Source: Firmicutes bacterium UBA6806
GTDB lineage: Bacteria; Bacillota; Clostridia; Peptostreptococcales; Acidaminobacteraceae
Direction of reading: 5' to 3'
Assembly: GCA_002452745.1 (NCBI GenBank)
Contig: DKFC01000027.1
Span: forward strand, 1-26,291
DNA: 26,291 nucleotides
Positions 1 through 7,926 of this stretch are shown here, piece by piece. The first letter of the stretch is position 1. Each line of letters opens with the position of its first letter. The notes under the pieces are model-generated. The model was not told the DNA's origin, did not search any database, and saw nothing but the letters and a program-made list of their open reading frames with translations. The position numbers and the translations under genes were made by a program.

Positions 1-95
1 CATATTTTTTACACAAAATAAACCCGATTTATTCAAGAAATCAATCAAATTTGATCTGATTCAAAATAAACCGGGCATCTTCGTTTATAAACTCA

Positions 96-2159
96 TCAAT
101 TGCCCACTAAGTAGACGAACATAAAGGAAAAGACCACGACAATTCCAAAGAGATAGATGGAATTTGTGATGCCTGTTATTCTAGAATGCCCCCCCACAAT
201 TAACTCCTTGAGCTTAGACGTCTTGACAGTAATCTTCTCCGAAGCTCCAAACTCAGTATTTAAGTCCAGCTTCATCTCTGAGACTGCCCTCTTTCCAGAA
301 TCTAGACGATTTGAGACAAATTGTGCCTTCTCTGCCACTTCTCTTTTAACTTCCGTTTCAAGCGCTGTGACAATATCCACATTTGACAATTTTACAAATC
401 CATCTGCCATGAGCTTTGCCGAAGACAACAGCCAGGTGTCTATAAAGCTAAAGAACACACTGAAGAGCTTAAATGCCATTTTAAAAACGGGCATGTAAAT
501 ATGTTCTTCAATGGAAAGCCAGTTGAGAGATGGATTTACATAGATTTTGCCGCCTGACTCGTTCTCATTGGCGACAAAGAGCACTTTTCGGATAATCACA
601 AGGTAAATCAACAATCCAATTACCAAAGATGCCACCGCATAGAGAAGGGCTTCCAAACTGTAAATATGGAGATGTTCAGGTGTATGAAGCCCTAGCTGTC
701 TTGCATAATCTGCAAGCGGATCCAATATTGCACTCGGAAAGACACCCACTGTCACGATCAAAATACCCAAAATACCCATTGGAATCAATGCGCGTTTGCT
801 AATGCGCTCTTTGTACTGTCCATAGTACTCCGGGTTCTTCTCAACAAACACCGCATTGAAGAGCTTTAGCATGTAGGCCACTGTGAGTCCGCCTCCTATT
901 ACAAATAGAATTTCTGTCCCTTTAAAAAACATCCAATGGGTTCCATGATAGGCTTCGAGAATAGCCTCATGAACCAATGTCTTAGAGACAAATCCGTTAA
1001 ATCCAGGCATGGCAGTCACGCCCAATACCCCTATTAGAAACAGCAGTTTCAGCTTTTTCTTGTTCCTGCCAAATCCACTGATTTTATTGATACTGAGTTC
1101 TCCAAGAACCATGTAAATCATCCCAGTTCCCATGAAGAGAAGCAGTTTGAAGAAGGCGTGATTGACCATATAGAGAATCGTTCCAATAAGCGCCACGCCA
1201 CTCTCCTTGCCTAAAATGCCCAAAAGGCCAATCCCCATGAGCATGAAGCCCGTCTGGCTCATACTGCTGTAGGCAATAATCCGTTTGATATTTCTCTGCA
1301 TAATTGCGAGAATCCCACCTAAAAAGATATTGATAATTCCCAGACAATAAAGCGTCATTGCAATGAGAACATCATAATCCATCATTTCCACTAGGACGAT
1401 TATAATGCCGAATAGACCTGTTTTCAGCAAGATACCACTCAAAAGTGCACTTGATGGTGTCGGTGCTGCTGTATAGGCCTTTGGCAACCATGTATGAAGC
1501 GGAAATACGCTGGCTTTAATCATAAATCCAAACATGATAAGCACTGCTGCAATGTACTTTTCATCTCCCACCGTCGGCAGTATTAGACCAATATCTCCAA
1601 TATCCAAAGTGCCTGTAAAATCAAATACGGCGAAGATGCCAAATAGCATCACAAGCCCTCCGGCAATTGCCATAGATAGATAGGAAACCCCTGCATCATG
1701 GCTGTACCTGTCCTCATCGTGAATCACCAGCGCATATGACGTCAGCGACATCCCCTCGAAGAAGGTAAACAAGTTCAAAATATTCTCCGACATGAAAACG
1801 CCAATGGTCATGGCATATGTCAACATGAAGAAAAAATAGTAGCGATTTCGCTTTTTCTTTTTAATTAGATATTGAGTGGAATACATCGTCGTCAAGAACC
1901 AAGCCAGTGCTGAAATAAACAGCATGGCATATCTGAACATATCCACTTTTAGGTGAAGACCTGTCCCCATGACATTGGGCATGACAAATTCAAGTGTCTG
2001 TTCTCTGACTTCTTGAAACAAGGTAATCACCAGTAAAAATTCAACGGCCGTTAAAATGACATTGAAAACATCTCTCTTTCTCTCATTTCTTATGCCGATT
2101 AGATACCCTGCAAAAGCGCCCAAAAGCGGTAAAACTAAAATAATAACCAAGATGCTCAT
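96..2159 (-). CDS. Large Mrp/NuoL-type antiporter subunit (MrpA N-terminal-like)
   Basis: 687-residue polytopic membrane protein of the proton-conducting-transporter family (NuoL/MrpA/MbhH relatives). Such subunits move H+ or Na+ across the membrane. The expected charged pair is visible: Glu135 in the TM5 motif FTFFEGMSL and Lys215 in GFMIKASVFPLHTWLP, followed by the APTPSSALLSG loop. A C-terminal extension (about 560-687) has an amphipathic stretch and a last TM helix, like the long lateral arm of NuoL/MrpA. The DUF4040/MbhE-like parts normally fused to the MrpA C-terminus are separate genes upstream in this operon. The ATG at 2159 follows a GGAGGGGAGG site. It is the last gene of the operon, 14 bases after the preceding one. 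The family call is firm; the ion and partners are inferred. Confidence 0.9.
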   Translation of the reverse strand: MSILVIILVLPLLGAFAGYLIGIRNERKRDVFNVILTAVEFLLVITLFQEVREQTLEFVMPNVMGTGLHLKVDMFRYAMLFISALAWFLTTMYSTQYLIKKKKRNRYYFFFMLTYAMTIGVFMSENILNLFTFFEGMSLTSYALVIHDEDRYSHDAGVSYLSMAIAGGLVMLFGIFAVFDFTGTLDIGDIGLILPTVGDEKYIAAVLIMFGFMIKASVFPLHTWLPKAYTAAPTPSSALLSGILLKTGLFGIIIVLVEMMDYDVLIAMTLYCLGIINIFLGGILAIMQRNIKRIIAYSSMSQTGFMLMGIGLLGILGKESGVALIGTILYMVNHAFFKLLLFMGTGMIYMVLGELSINKISGFGRNKKKLKLLFLIGVLGVTAMPGFNGFVSKTLVHEAILEAYHGTHWMFFKGTEILFVIGGGLTVAYMLKLFNAVFVEKNPEYYGQYKERISKRALIPMGILGILIVTVGVFPSAILDPLADYARQLGLHTPEHLHIYSLEALLYAVASLVIGLLIYLVIIRKVLFVANENESGGKIYVNPSLNWLSIEEHIYMPVFKMAFKLFSVFFSFIDTWLLSSAKLMADGFVKLSNVDIVTALETEVKREVAEKAQFVSNRLDSGKRAVSEMKLDLNTEFGASEKITVKTSKLKELIVGGHSRITGITNSIYLFGIVVVFSFMFVYLVGN

Positions 2160-2173
2160 CTACGCCTCCCCTC

Positions 2174-3676
2174 CTAAAACGCATCGGCGATTACGCCTTG
2201 TAGAAAATCAATGACAACATTTGGGAAAATGCCGATACTCACAACGACAACCGTCAAAATCAAAATTGGGTAGAGCATAAATGCAGGCGGGTCTAGCTTT
2301 TCCACTGTCGATTCATGTGACTTTTTCTCTATTTCAGTCAAGTTCTCGCCCGACGCTTCCCTCTTTTCGCTTAAAAAGAATGTAGCCACTGTCACTGGAA
2401 ATAAGTATGCCGCTGTCAAAAATGCACTTAAAAGCAGTATGAAGATATAGAACCAATTGCCAGCACTGAGTGCTCCTAGCCCTAAAAACCACTTGCTGAC
2501 AAACCCATTGGTAGGCGGAATTCCCACAAGAGAAACCGAAGCAATGGTAAAACAAACTAGGGTGATGGGCATCTGCTTGCCAAGCCCTCTAATCTCATGA
2601 ATATATTTTTTATGTGTCATATGGGTGATTGCCCCCACAGAAAAGAACAGAGTGATCTTAATGACCGCATGGTTTATCATGTGAAGCATTGCCCCCAAAA
2701 GGCCATTGGGATTTAACATTAAAATTCCCAGTAGAATATAGCCAAGCTGAGAAATAGTCGAATAGGCAAGCCTCTTTTTGAGATGGTCCTGATGCAGTGC
2801 CAATAAAGAGCCCATCACAACTGTCACCACCACAAATGGAATCAAAAACCGAGCCGCTCCAATCTCTTTCACAACTTCTGCGCCAAAAATAAAATAAGTA
2901 ATTCGAATCAGCGAAAAGACACCACTTTTGACAACTGCCACTGCATGAAGCAATGCGCTCACTGGCGTCGGCGCCACCATTGCATTTGGAAGCCATGAAT
3001 GAAAGGGAACAAGAGCCGCCTTGACGCCAAATCCCAAAAACATGGCAATGTAGCTAAACCGAATTAACTGCTGATCCACAGTTCTCAGCGCACCGAAAAT
3101 GCCCCTTGGAACAAAGGTCATCGTCCCTGTTATGGCATATAATATCATCATGCCAAGCACCACCAATGATGCCCCTGCAAATGAGTAAATGATATATTTC
3201 TTTCCGCTGGCAAGCGCTTCTTCAGTGCCAGCGTGGATTACAAGCGGCAAGGTGCATAATGTCAGCAATTCATAGTAGGCATATAGTGTAAACAAGTTGC
3301 CCGAATACGAAACGCCCAGTATGACCGCAAGTGTTAAGGTAAAAAATGTGTAGAACTGACGCGTCCGCTGTTCATGCTCCATGTATTCAAAAGCATAAAA
3401 GGCAGTTAATATCCAAAGGATAGACGCCATCAACGCAAAGACTCTGGTCAATTGATCAATTCTAAAAAAGACATCTAGAAATGCATTGACTTTTAAAACA
3501 TGCAGATTCGTGAGCGTATTTCCAAAGAGAGAATAGAGCACCAAGAGAAAATTAATGGTCAATACCATCGCAACTGTCTTCTTAACCCATTCGTCCCTTA
3601 CTATTTTTTTATTCGCTATGCCTAACGTCCCCAATATTGGCAATATCAGCGGCAAGAGCAACATGACTTTGTTCAT
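2174..3676 (-). CDS. MrpD/NuoN-like antiporter subunit (second copy)
   Basis: 500-residue proton-conducting-transporter membrane protein. The key residues are Glu136 (LYAYYELLTL) and Lys219 (GFGVKAALVPFHSWLP), with the following APTPVSALLHA loop and NHAVIKITLF helix. It resembles MrpD/MbhH. Together with the adjacent 492-residue protein it gives two MrpD-like subunits in one operon, as in Mbx/Mbs-type archaeal complexes. The start ATG has a GGAGTG site upstream. A 104-base repeat-rich gap separates it from the preceding gene, the only sizeable gap in the operon, so it could have its own translational or transcript-processing control. Confidence 0.9.
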   Translation of the reverse strand: MNKVMLLLPLILPILGTLGIANKKIVRDEWVKKTVAMVLTINFLLVLYSLFGNTLTNLHVLKVNAFLDVFFRIDQLTRVFALMASILWILTAFYAFEYMEHEQRTRQFYTFFTLTLAVILGVSYSGNLFTLYAYYELLTLCTLPLVIHAGTEEALASGKKYIIYSFAGASLVVLGMMILYAITGTMTFVPRGIFGALRTVDQQLIRFSYIAMFLGFGVKAALVPFHSWLPNAMVAPTPVSALLHAVAVVKSGVFSLIRITYFIFGAEVVKEIGAARFLIPFVVVTVVMGSLLALHQDHLKKRLAYSTISQLGYILLGILMLNPNGLLGAMLHMINHAVIKITLFFSVGAITHMTHKKYIHEIRGLGKQMPITLVCFTIASVSLVGIPPTNGFVSKWFLGLGALSAGNWFYIFILLLSAFLTAAYLFPVTVATFFLSEKREASGENLTEIEKKSHESTVEKLDPPAFMLYPILILTVVVVSIGIFPNVVIDFLQGVIADAF

Positions 3677-3713
3677 AAATACACTCCAATAATATCCATC
3701 AGCTCACGGGCTG

Positions 3714-3769
3714 TCTCTATAATAGTTTCTATAATAATCTCTATAACAATCAAAATCTCCATAACAATT
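3714..3769. repeat. Degenerate short tandem repeat inside the operon
   Basis: About four imperfect copies of a TCTATAATAAT-like unit of 12-15 bases fill the spacer between the two MrpD-like genes. The other junctions in this operon are overlaps or gaps of a few to about 14 bases. Read on the minus strand it is an AU-rich leader for the 500-residue gene. Confidence 0.5.
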
Positions 3770-3780
3770 CTTGTATCAAC

Positions 3781-5259
3781 CTACATGTAAATGCCCCGAC
3801 CAATGAAATCAATGAGCGACCCTGAGAAAAATCCAGCCAGCACCATCATCACTGATAGAACAATGAGAGGTAGAAGCGTCTTAATTGGCTTGCTCTTAGA
3901 TTTAAAGGTCTTTCCATCGAGATTATCCTCACCGAAATAGCCATTTATGATAATTGGGAAATAATAACTTGCGTTGAGTAAACTGCTCACAATTAGGAAC
4001 AGAAGTAACAGAATCTTGTCTGCCGCTATGGAGGCCATAGCCAAGTTCCACTTGCTGATGAATCCCGGCAAAATGGGAATTCCGATCATGGACAGTGCAC
4101 TCAGGGTAAATATCCCGAGGGTTACTGGCATTTCCTTCCCGATTCCTCTAAATTCATCTATGGTTTTATAGCCCGTCTGTTCAATAAACGATCCTGCCGC
4201 CAAGAATAGACAGGACTTTGTCAATGCATGAGCAACAATGTGATAGACTGCCATAATCAAGCCCAATTTGTTCCCAAGGCCTATTCCCAAGAAGATATAG
4301 CCCATCTGAGCCACACTTGAATAGGCAATCATACGCTTTAATCCCTTCTGAGATCTTGCAAACAGAGAACCAAAAATCATCCCCGCCACGCCAAAGAACA
4401 GAACCAGATGCAATACCACCGTCTGTGATAGAATCGCCGTTCCATAAACAAGATAATAAACTTTAATCAAAAAGATAATTGGCGCTTTAATGACAAGTGC
4501 CGATAAGATGGCGCTCGATGGACTTGGTGCCGAAGAATGCGCATCGGGCAGCCAAATGTGAAGTGGAAACATGGCACCTTTTATGCCCAGACCCACTGTG
4601 AAGAGAATCAAGCTGATGAGGATTAGATTGTGTTTTCCATCGGCGTTTTGAATCAACGCTTCATGGATAAACGCCATACTGAGATGACCTGAAATAGAGT
4701 AGACAAAGGCAATTCCCATCAAGACAAGGCCTGACCCCAGAGAACTGAGTATCAGGTATTTCATAGCCGCTTTGATGTTGTCCTTTTTATCCTTGACCAC
4801 GATAATTCCGCAAGCCGCCAATGTGCTCACTTCCAAAAAGACGAATCCGTTGAAAATATCATAGGTAAATACAATCCCAAGAAGAGATGCTAAAAGCAGA
4901 TGATTTAATGTCAAGAAAAAGCCAATCCGATTGGACTTAATTTCCTTTTCAAGACTGTAATAAGAGTACCAGAGTATCATGAGATTTATAAAACAGAATA
5001 GAAGACCGATGAGGCTCTCCACCTCTCCGATTCTCAAAACGATGCCAAATGGCGCTGGGAAATGTCCAATGTCAAAGAGATAACCTCCATTTTGAGCGAC
5101 AAATACGACGTTGATTAACTGTAAAATCATAGCTGTTGACATCACCGCAATGGACAGGAAAAACACACTTCTTTTTTTCCTGAGCATCGGAATCACAAAA
5201 GCACTGATCATGAGTAGCATTACTGAAACAAGTGGTATTAACTTTACTGTATTTTGCAT
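3781..5259 (-). CDS. MrpD-like antiporter subunit (first copy)
   Basis: 492-residue polytopic protein of the proton-conducting-transporter family. Glu143 (GFVFLEVSTLAACG) and Lys227 (GLGIKGAMFPLHIWLPDA) form the conserved ion-path pair, followed by HSSAPSPSSAILSALV and AHALTKSCLF. Its place directly after the NuoK-like gene matches the MrpC-MrpD order of Mrp and Mbh clusters, so it is the best counterpart of MrpD. It starts 5 bases after the upstream gene ends. The paralogous 500-residue gene downstream is clearly diverged, which argues against a recent tandem duplication. Confidence 0.9.
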   Translation of the reverse strand: MQNTVKLIPLVSVMLLMISAFVIPMLRKKRSVFFLSIAVMSTAMILQLINVVFVAQNGGYLFDIGHFPAPFGIVLRIGEVESLIGLLFCFINLMILWYSYYSLEKEIKSNRIGFFLTLNHLLLASLLGIVFTYDIFNGFVFLEVSTLAACGIIVVKDKKDNIKAAMKYLILSSLGSGLVLMGIAFVYSISGHLSMAFIHEALIQNADGKHNLILISLILFTVGLGIKGAMFPLHIWLPDAHSSAPSPSSAILSALVIKAPIIFLIKVYYLVYGTAILSQTVVLHLVLFFGVAGMIFGSLFARSQKGLKRMIAYSSVAQMGYIFLGIGLGNKLGLIMAVYHIVAHALTKSCLFLAAGSFIEQTGYKTIDEFRGIGKEMPVTLGIFTLSALSMIGIPILPGFISKWNLAMASIAADKILLLLFLIVSSLLNASYYFPIIINGYFGEDNLDGKTFKSKSKPIKTLLPLIVLSVMMVLAGFFSGSLIDFIGRGIYM

Positions 5260-5264
5260 CCTAT

Positions 5265-5627
5265 CTAATCACCTCTCATTTTTTGTATTTCATCGAGTTC
5301 TAAAGTTCCATATTTTTCATAGAGCTTGATGGTCAGTGCCAGCATAAAGGCAGTAACACTTACAGCCACCACAATCCCGGTGAGCATAAGTCCTGTTGGA
5401 ATTGGATTCACGTATCCATTTGAATGCACTATGCCATCCACAATAATAGGCGCTTCCTTCCCCTTAATGTATCCCAGACTCACGAACAAGAGAAAAATAG
5501 AAGTGTCCATAATATTCATCCCTATGATCTTTTTAATCATGTTGTTGTTCAAAAGTAAAATCATAAAGCCTATCCCAAATAAAAAGATCGACCCCACAAT
5601 CATATAATTATTCAGCAATATCTGCAT
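5265..5627 (-). CDS. mrpC: MrpC/NuoK-like subunit
   Basis: 120-residue, three-helix membrane protein of the NuoK/MnhC family. The tail VNPIPTGLMLTGIVVAVSVTAFMLALTIKLY is the family hallmark (PxAxxLTxIVI-like motif). I place the start at the ATG at 5627, preceded by GGGTGAG. The alternative TTG 21 bases upstream has no ribosome site. The start overlaps the end of mrpB by 20 bases, suggesting translational coupling. In Mrp complexes this subunit sits between the large antiporter modules and forms part of the ion path. Confidence 0.88.
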   Translation of the reverse strand: MQILLNNYMIVGSIFLFGIGFMILLLNNNMIKKIIGMNIMDTSIFLLFVSLGYIKGKEAPIIVDGIVHSNGYVNPIPTGLMLTGIVVAVSVTAFMLALTIKLYEKYGTLELDEIQKMRGD

Positions 5628-6045
5628 GTTCCAGCTCACCCTCTTCAAAAAGTACTGCTATAAAATAGAACGTAATGGCCACAACAAGCCCTACTAAAAC
5701 GTTCAGCGGCATGATAAATCCACCACTGAGAAGCGTTCCCGGCTGACCCGTGCCGATGAGGGCATGATGTCCCATAGCCGCAGAAACAAAAACATAGCCT
5801 TTGATGAGTCCGTATAAAATCAATGCCGAACAGGCAATTTTCAGAAGGTAGTTATACTTGAACTTCTCATCGGCAACCTGTCCGCCATTTACAAATCTGT
5901 ATAAAATAAGGCTTGCTCCGAGGATACTGCCCCCGGCAAATCCACCGCCGGGAGAGATGTGTCCAAACAGAATGACGTAGATTCCAAAGACTTGAATAAA
6001 CGGCAACATAAGTTGAGTGATGTTTTTTATAATACTACTCTTCAT
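5608..6045 (-). CDS. mrpB: MrpB-like (MnhB domain) subunit
   Basis: 145-residue membrane protein with the MnhB/MrpB signature GHISPGGGFAGGSILGASL near residue 25, then a long variable loop and two further helices. The start is the ATG at 6045 behind GAGGAGG. A start nine codons earlier would lie upstream of that ribosome site. It overlaps the preceding small gene by 11 bases and mrpC by 20 bases. It corresponds to MrpB or MbhF of archaeal hydrogenase clusters. The acidic cytoplasmic tail is not unusual. Confidence 0.88.
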   Translation of the reverse strand: MKSSIIKNITQLMLPFIQVFGIYVILFGHISPGGGFAGGSILGASLILYRFVNGGQVADEKFKYNYLLKIACSALILYGLIKGYVFVSAAMGHHALIGTGQPGTLLSGGFIMPLNVLVGLVVAITFYFIAVLFEEGELEHADIAE

Positions 6046-6334
6046 AGTTGGTTCCTCCTCTTTTAAGTACAATCATAATGCAGATTAGCCCTGTGAAGAT
6101 CACAGATGCCTCCACAAACGTGTCAAAAGCCCTATAATCGAGAATCATGGCAGCCACAACATTGACTGCTCCAGTATCTGATATTGAATCTTCTATATAT
6201 TTCGCCATCACTTCATTGTGTATTGGCGATGCCTCCACACCTTCCAGCGGCATATCCATAGCTGCCAGCAACAAGAAGGCAATGAAGAAAAGCGTCAGCA
6301 CAGCAGCAGTTATCCTTTTTCCCCATAACTTCAT
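6035..6334 (-). CDS. MbhE-like subunit (MrpA C-terminal fragment homologue)
   Basis: 99-residue protein with an N-terminal helix, an outside loop carrying SPIHNEVMAKYIEDSISDTG, and the motif VNVVAAMILDYRAFDTFVEASVI typical of MbhE and of the extreme C-terminal region of MrpA. In classical Mrp operons this segment is fused to MrpA; here it is free, as in Mbh clusters. The ATG overlaps the stop of the upstream gene (ATGA), so the two are probably translationally coupled. Confidence 0.82.
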   Translation of the reverse strand: MKLWGKRITAAVLTLFFIAFLLLAAMDMPLEGVEASPIHNEVMAKYIEDSISDTGAVNVVAAMILDYRAFDTFVEASVIFTGLICIMIVLKRGGTNYEE

Positions 6335-6570
6335 CTCTGCATCACCCGTATCTTCCTCAAAGCGATGATGAAAAAGACTGACGTTATACCCGCACCAACC
6401 GCTGCTTCAGTGATTGCAAGGTCTGGAGCGTTCATTCTCTGCCACAAAATCGCCATCATAAGGGAATAGACCATAAAAATAATAACCGATCCAAGTAAAT
6501 TTCTCGTAACCGCTGCGGCAATTGCCCCAGCTATCATGATGACCATAACGATCACGTTGAATATATCCAT
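6331..6570 (-). CDS. MbhD-like subunit (DUF4040)
   Basis: 79-residue, three-helix protein ending in the conserved NAPDLAITEAAVGAGITSVFFIIALRKI segment of MbhD/DUF4040. This is the other part of the MrpA C-terminus that occurs here as its own gene. The start ATG at 6570 has GAGGTG upstream and lies 5 bases after mrpG. The Asp/Glu pair in APDLAITEA is the conserved charged feature of the family. Confidence 0.83.
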   Translation of the reverse strand: MDIFNVIVMVIMIAGAIAAAVTRNLLGSVIIFMVYSLMMAILWQRMNAPDLAITEAAVGAGITSVFFIIALRKIRVMQR

Positions 6571-6575
6571 CTCAC

Positions 6576-6881
6576 TTACACCTCATCTCGTCTGTCTAAA
6601 TCCACTTTGGAATCTCTGTAGATTGCCTTGGCAATCATATGCGTTGCAGTGGGATTTGTCGTCCATAAAAACAAAATGACGACAATTAATTTTATAGATA
6701 CTGCATCAATGCCCGATTGCAATATCAATCCTCCGATGCAGAGGACAGCCCCTAGCGTATCGCACTTGGCAGCGCCATGCGCTCTCGTCAGCGCATCGGG
6801 GAATCTGAGTACCCCTATGGTGCCAACGAGGAAAAAGAATAGTCCGATGCCCATAATCCCCATGGATATGAAATCAATCAT
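6576..6881 (-). CDS. mrpG: MrpG-like subunit
   Basis: 101-residue MnhG/MrpG protein: a first helix (SMGIMGIGLFFFLVGTIGVLRFPD), the hallmark FPDALTRAHGAAKCDTLGA, then two more helices and a charged tail. I chose the ATG at 6881 because GGAGGTG precedes it. It overlaps the last codons of mrpF by 8 bases. A longer frame reaching 6935 would run through mrpF and add a hydrophilic leader foreign to the family. MrpG is a small accessory subunit needed for complex assembly and activity. Confidence 0.88.
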   Translation of the reverse strand: MIDFISMGIMGIGLFFFLVGTIGVLRFPDALTRAHGAAKCDTLGAVLCIGGLILQSGIDAVSIKLIVVILFLWTTNPTATHMIAKAIYRDSKVDLDRRDEV

Positions 6882-7140
6882 CTTCCTTTCCACCTCCAAT
6901 CTCTCTTGCCACCGCAAATGAACCAATAAAGGCAATCAGCGCATAAACAAGCACAACATCTATAAAATAGGATTCCTTTAGTAAAAACGAAACGGTGACA
7001 ATAATCACAATCGTCTTCGTTGAAATGATGTTGATGCCAATAATCCGGTCACCTCTCGTTGGGCCTTTAATTACCCTTAGCATGCATAGGGCAATTGTGA
7101 TGCCCAAGAATATAACCATAAAATAATAAAATTTATCCAT
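6874..7140 (-). CDS. mrpF: MrpF-like subunit
   Basis: 88-residue, three-helix protein of the MnhF/MrpF family with the signature LRVIKGPTRGDRIIGINIISTKTIV. It overlaps mrpE upstream and mrpG downstream by 8 bases each. MrpF has been linked to solute and bile-salt efflux in some bacteria, but in this context it is a structural antiporter subunit. Confidence 0.88.
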   Translation of the reverse strand: MDKFYYFMVIFLGITIALCMLRVIKGPTRGDRIIGINIISTKTIVIIVTVSFLLKESYFIDVVLVYALIAFIGSFAVAREIGGGKEDD

Positions 7141-7612
7141 TTAGGCTCTCCTCAATATCATAGAGCAGTTTTTCAAGCGACATATCTGACAGACTCTCAG
7201 AATAGTGTCGATTCAAACAGTGAATGGTCAATTGACTTTTCTCAATATCAACAGTCATCGTTCCCGGAGTCAGCGTTATGGAATTTGCCAAAATCGTCAA
7301 AAGCCATGTATCACTAAGTCTGCTGGTGTATGAAACCACCATCGGCTCCACATCCATCTTTCTCGAAAGCGTTATAGAAGCCACTTGAATATTGGCCTTC
7401 ACCACTTCCACAAAGAGAACAGCTCCATACTTTATCCATTTTAAACACAGTTTGGGACTCAAATACCTTAAGCTATTCTCTTTCAGTCCAAATACGGCAT
7501 ACACCAAAGCCGCTATTAAAACACCAGTCACTATATTGATTAACGTTATGTGCTCACATAATATTAGAAAAAAAGCAACCAAGGCCATCATTTTTATGAT
7601 GTCGTTTTTCAT
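7133..7612 (-). CDS. mrpE: MrpE-like subunit, first gene of the antiporter operon
   Basis: 159-residue protein: N-terminal hydrophobic helices (IIKMMALVAFFLILCEHITLINIVTG as the opening stretch), then the MrpE core with VKANIQVASITLSRKMDVEPMVV and LTILANSITLTPGTMTVDIE. The start is the ATG at 7612, behind GGAGGTG at 7618-7624. An open frame extends upstream to 7684, but that stretch contains the sigma-54 promoter and its predicted transcription start at about 7639, so the longer form cannot be made from that promoter. It leads the ten-gene operon, and the order E-F-G-D-E-B-C-D matches archaeal Mbh A-H. Confidence 0.87.
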   Translation of the reverse strand: MKNDIIKMMALVAFFLILCEHITLINIVTGVLIAALVYAVFGLKENSLRYLSPKLCLKWIKYGAVLFVEVVKANIQVASITLSRKMDVEPMVVSYTSRLSDTWLLTILANSITLTPGTMTVDIEKSQLTIHCLNRHYSESLSDMSLEKLLYDIEESLNG

Positions 7613-7650
7613 GTTGACACCTCCATCTAATTGCTCACCCTTTGTATAAA

Positions 7651-7665
7651 GCAAGTAGCGTGCCA
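7651..7665 (-). promoter_or_regulatory. Sigma-54 (-24/-12) promoter of the Mrp operon
   Basis: On the minus strand the bases read TGGCACG-CTAC-TTGC followed by TTT, an essentially perfect match to the RpoN consensus TGGCACG-N4-TTGCW with the invariant GG and GC at correct spacing. The predicted start point is about 7639, giving a 27-base leader with GGAGGTG before mrpE. The gene upstream encodes a sigma-54 activator, which supports the assignment. Confidence 0.88.
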
Positions 7666-7803
7666 ACTTCCAGATTCCATTCATTCGAATAGCTTTCCAA
7701 CTTTCTGGACATACTGGAATTTCAGTCTTTCGTCTTTCTAAATATTATTTTGAGATGCCCGCTTTTAAGTGCCTTCCTTCACAACTTTTTATAGTTTTAT
7801 ATA

Positions 7804-7844
7804 AAAAAACGACCAATTGAATCAAAATGATACAATTGGTCGTT
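7804..7844 (-). terminator. Rho-independent terminator after the sigma-54 activator gene
   Basis: A 17-base stem with one mismatch (arms 7808-7824 and 7828-7844, outer part AACGACCAATTG) and an AAA loop, followed on the minus strand by a run of T. It lies about 80 bases beyond the activator's stop codon and well upstream of the Mrp promoter. The stem is unusually long for a plain terminator, so a second role as a protein site is possible. Confidence 0.8.
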
Positions 7845-7869
7845 AAATTCGCATATATTGTTGCACCAT

Positions 7870-7905
7870 TTTGAATCACATGTTTCTTTTTGATACACAT
7901 GATTC
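7870..7905. promoter_or_regulatory. Candidate enhancer: two 17-base direct repeats
   Basis: TTTGAATCACATGTTTC at 7870-7886 is repeated as TTTGATACACATGATTC at 7889-7905 (14 of 17 identical, 19-base period). They lie about 230-265 bases upstream of the predicted Mrp start point, a usual distance for upstream activator sequences bound by sigma-54 activators. Function is inferred from position only. Confidence 0.45.
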
Positions 7906-7926
7906 GTAATGGTACATTTGTTTTTC

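Noticed and set aside
1..95. Minus-strand IDEFINEDARFILNQIKFD-like short frame and AATAAA/TTTATT hairpin after the last Mrp gene
   Set aside because: The frame is bounded by an upstream stop and has no start or ribosome site. The hairpin is a six-pair AT stem without a T-run, too weak to call a terminator.
1084..1347. Frames antisense to, or shifted within, large genes (also at 157-498, 2334-2996, 12291-13028 and 14086-14439)
   Set aside because: All lie wholly inside strongly supported genes, lack ribosome sites and have unnatural composition.
7613..7684. Upstream extension of mrpE to a start at 7684
   Set aside because: The extension contains the -24/-12 promoter and its start point, while the ATG at 7612 has an ideal GGAGGTG.
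7735..7775. Second sigma-54-like element (GGCAC...AGCGG) upstream of the Mrp operon
   Set aside because: The GG-to-GC spacing is one base short and the -12 box is wrong; the element at 7651-7665 is clearly better.
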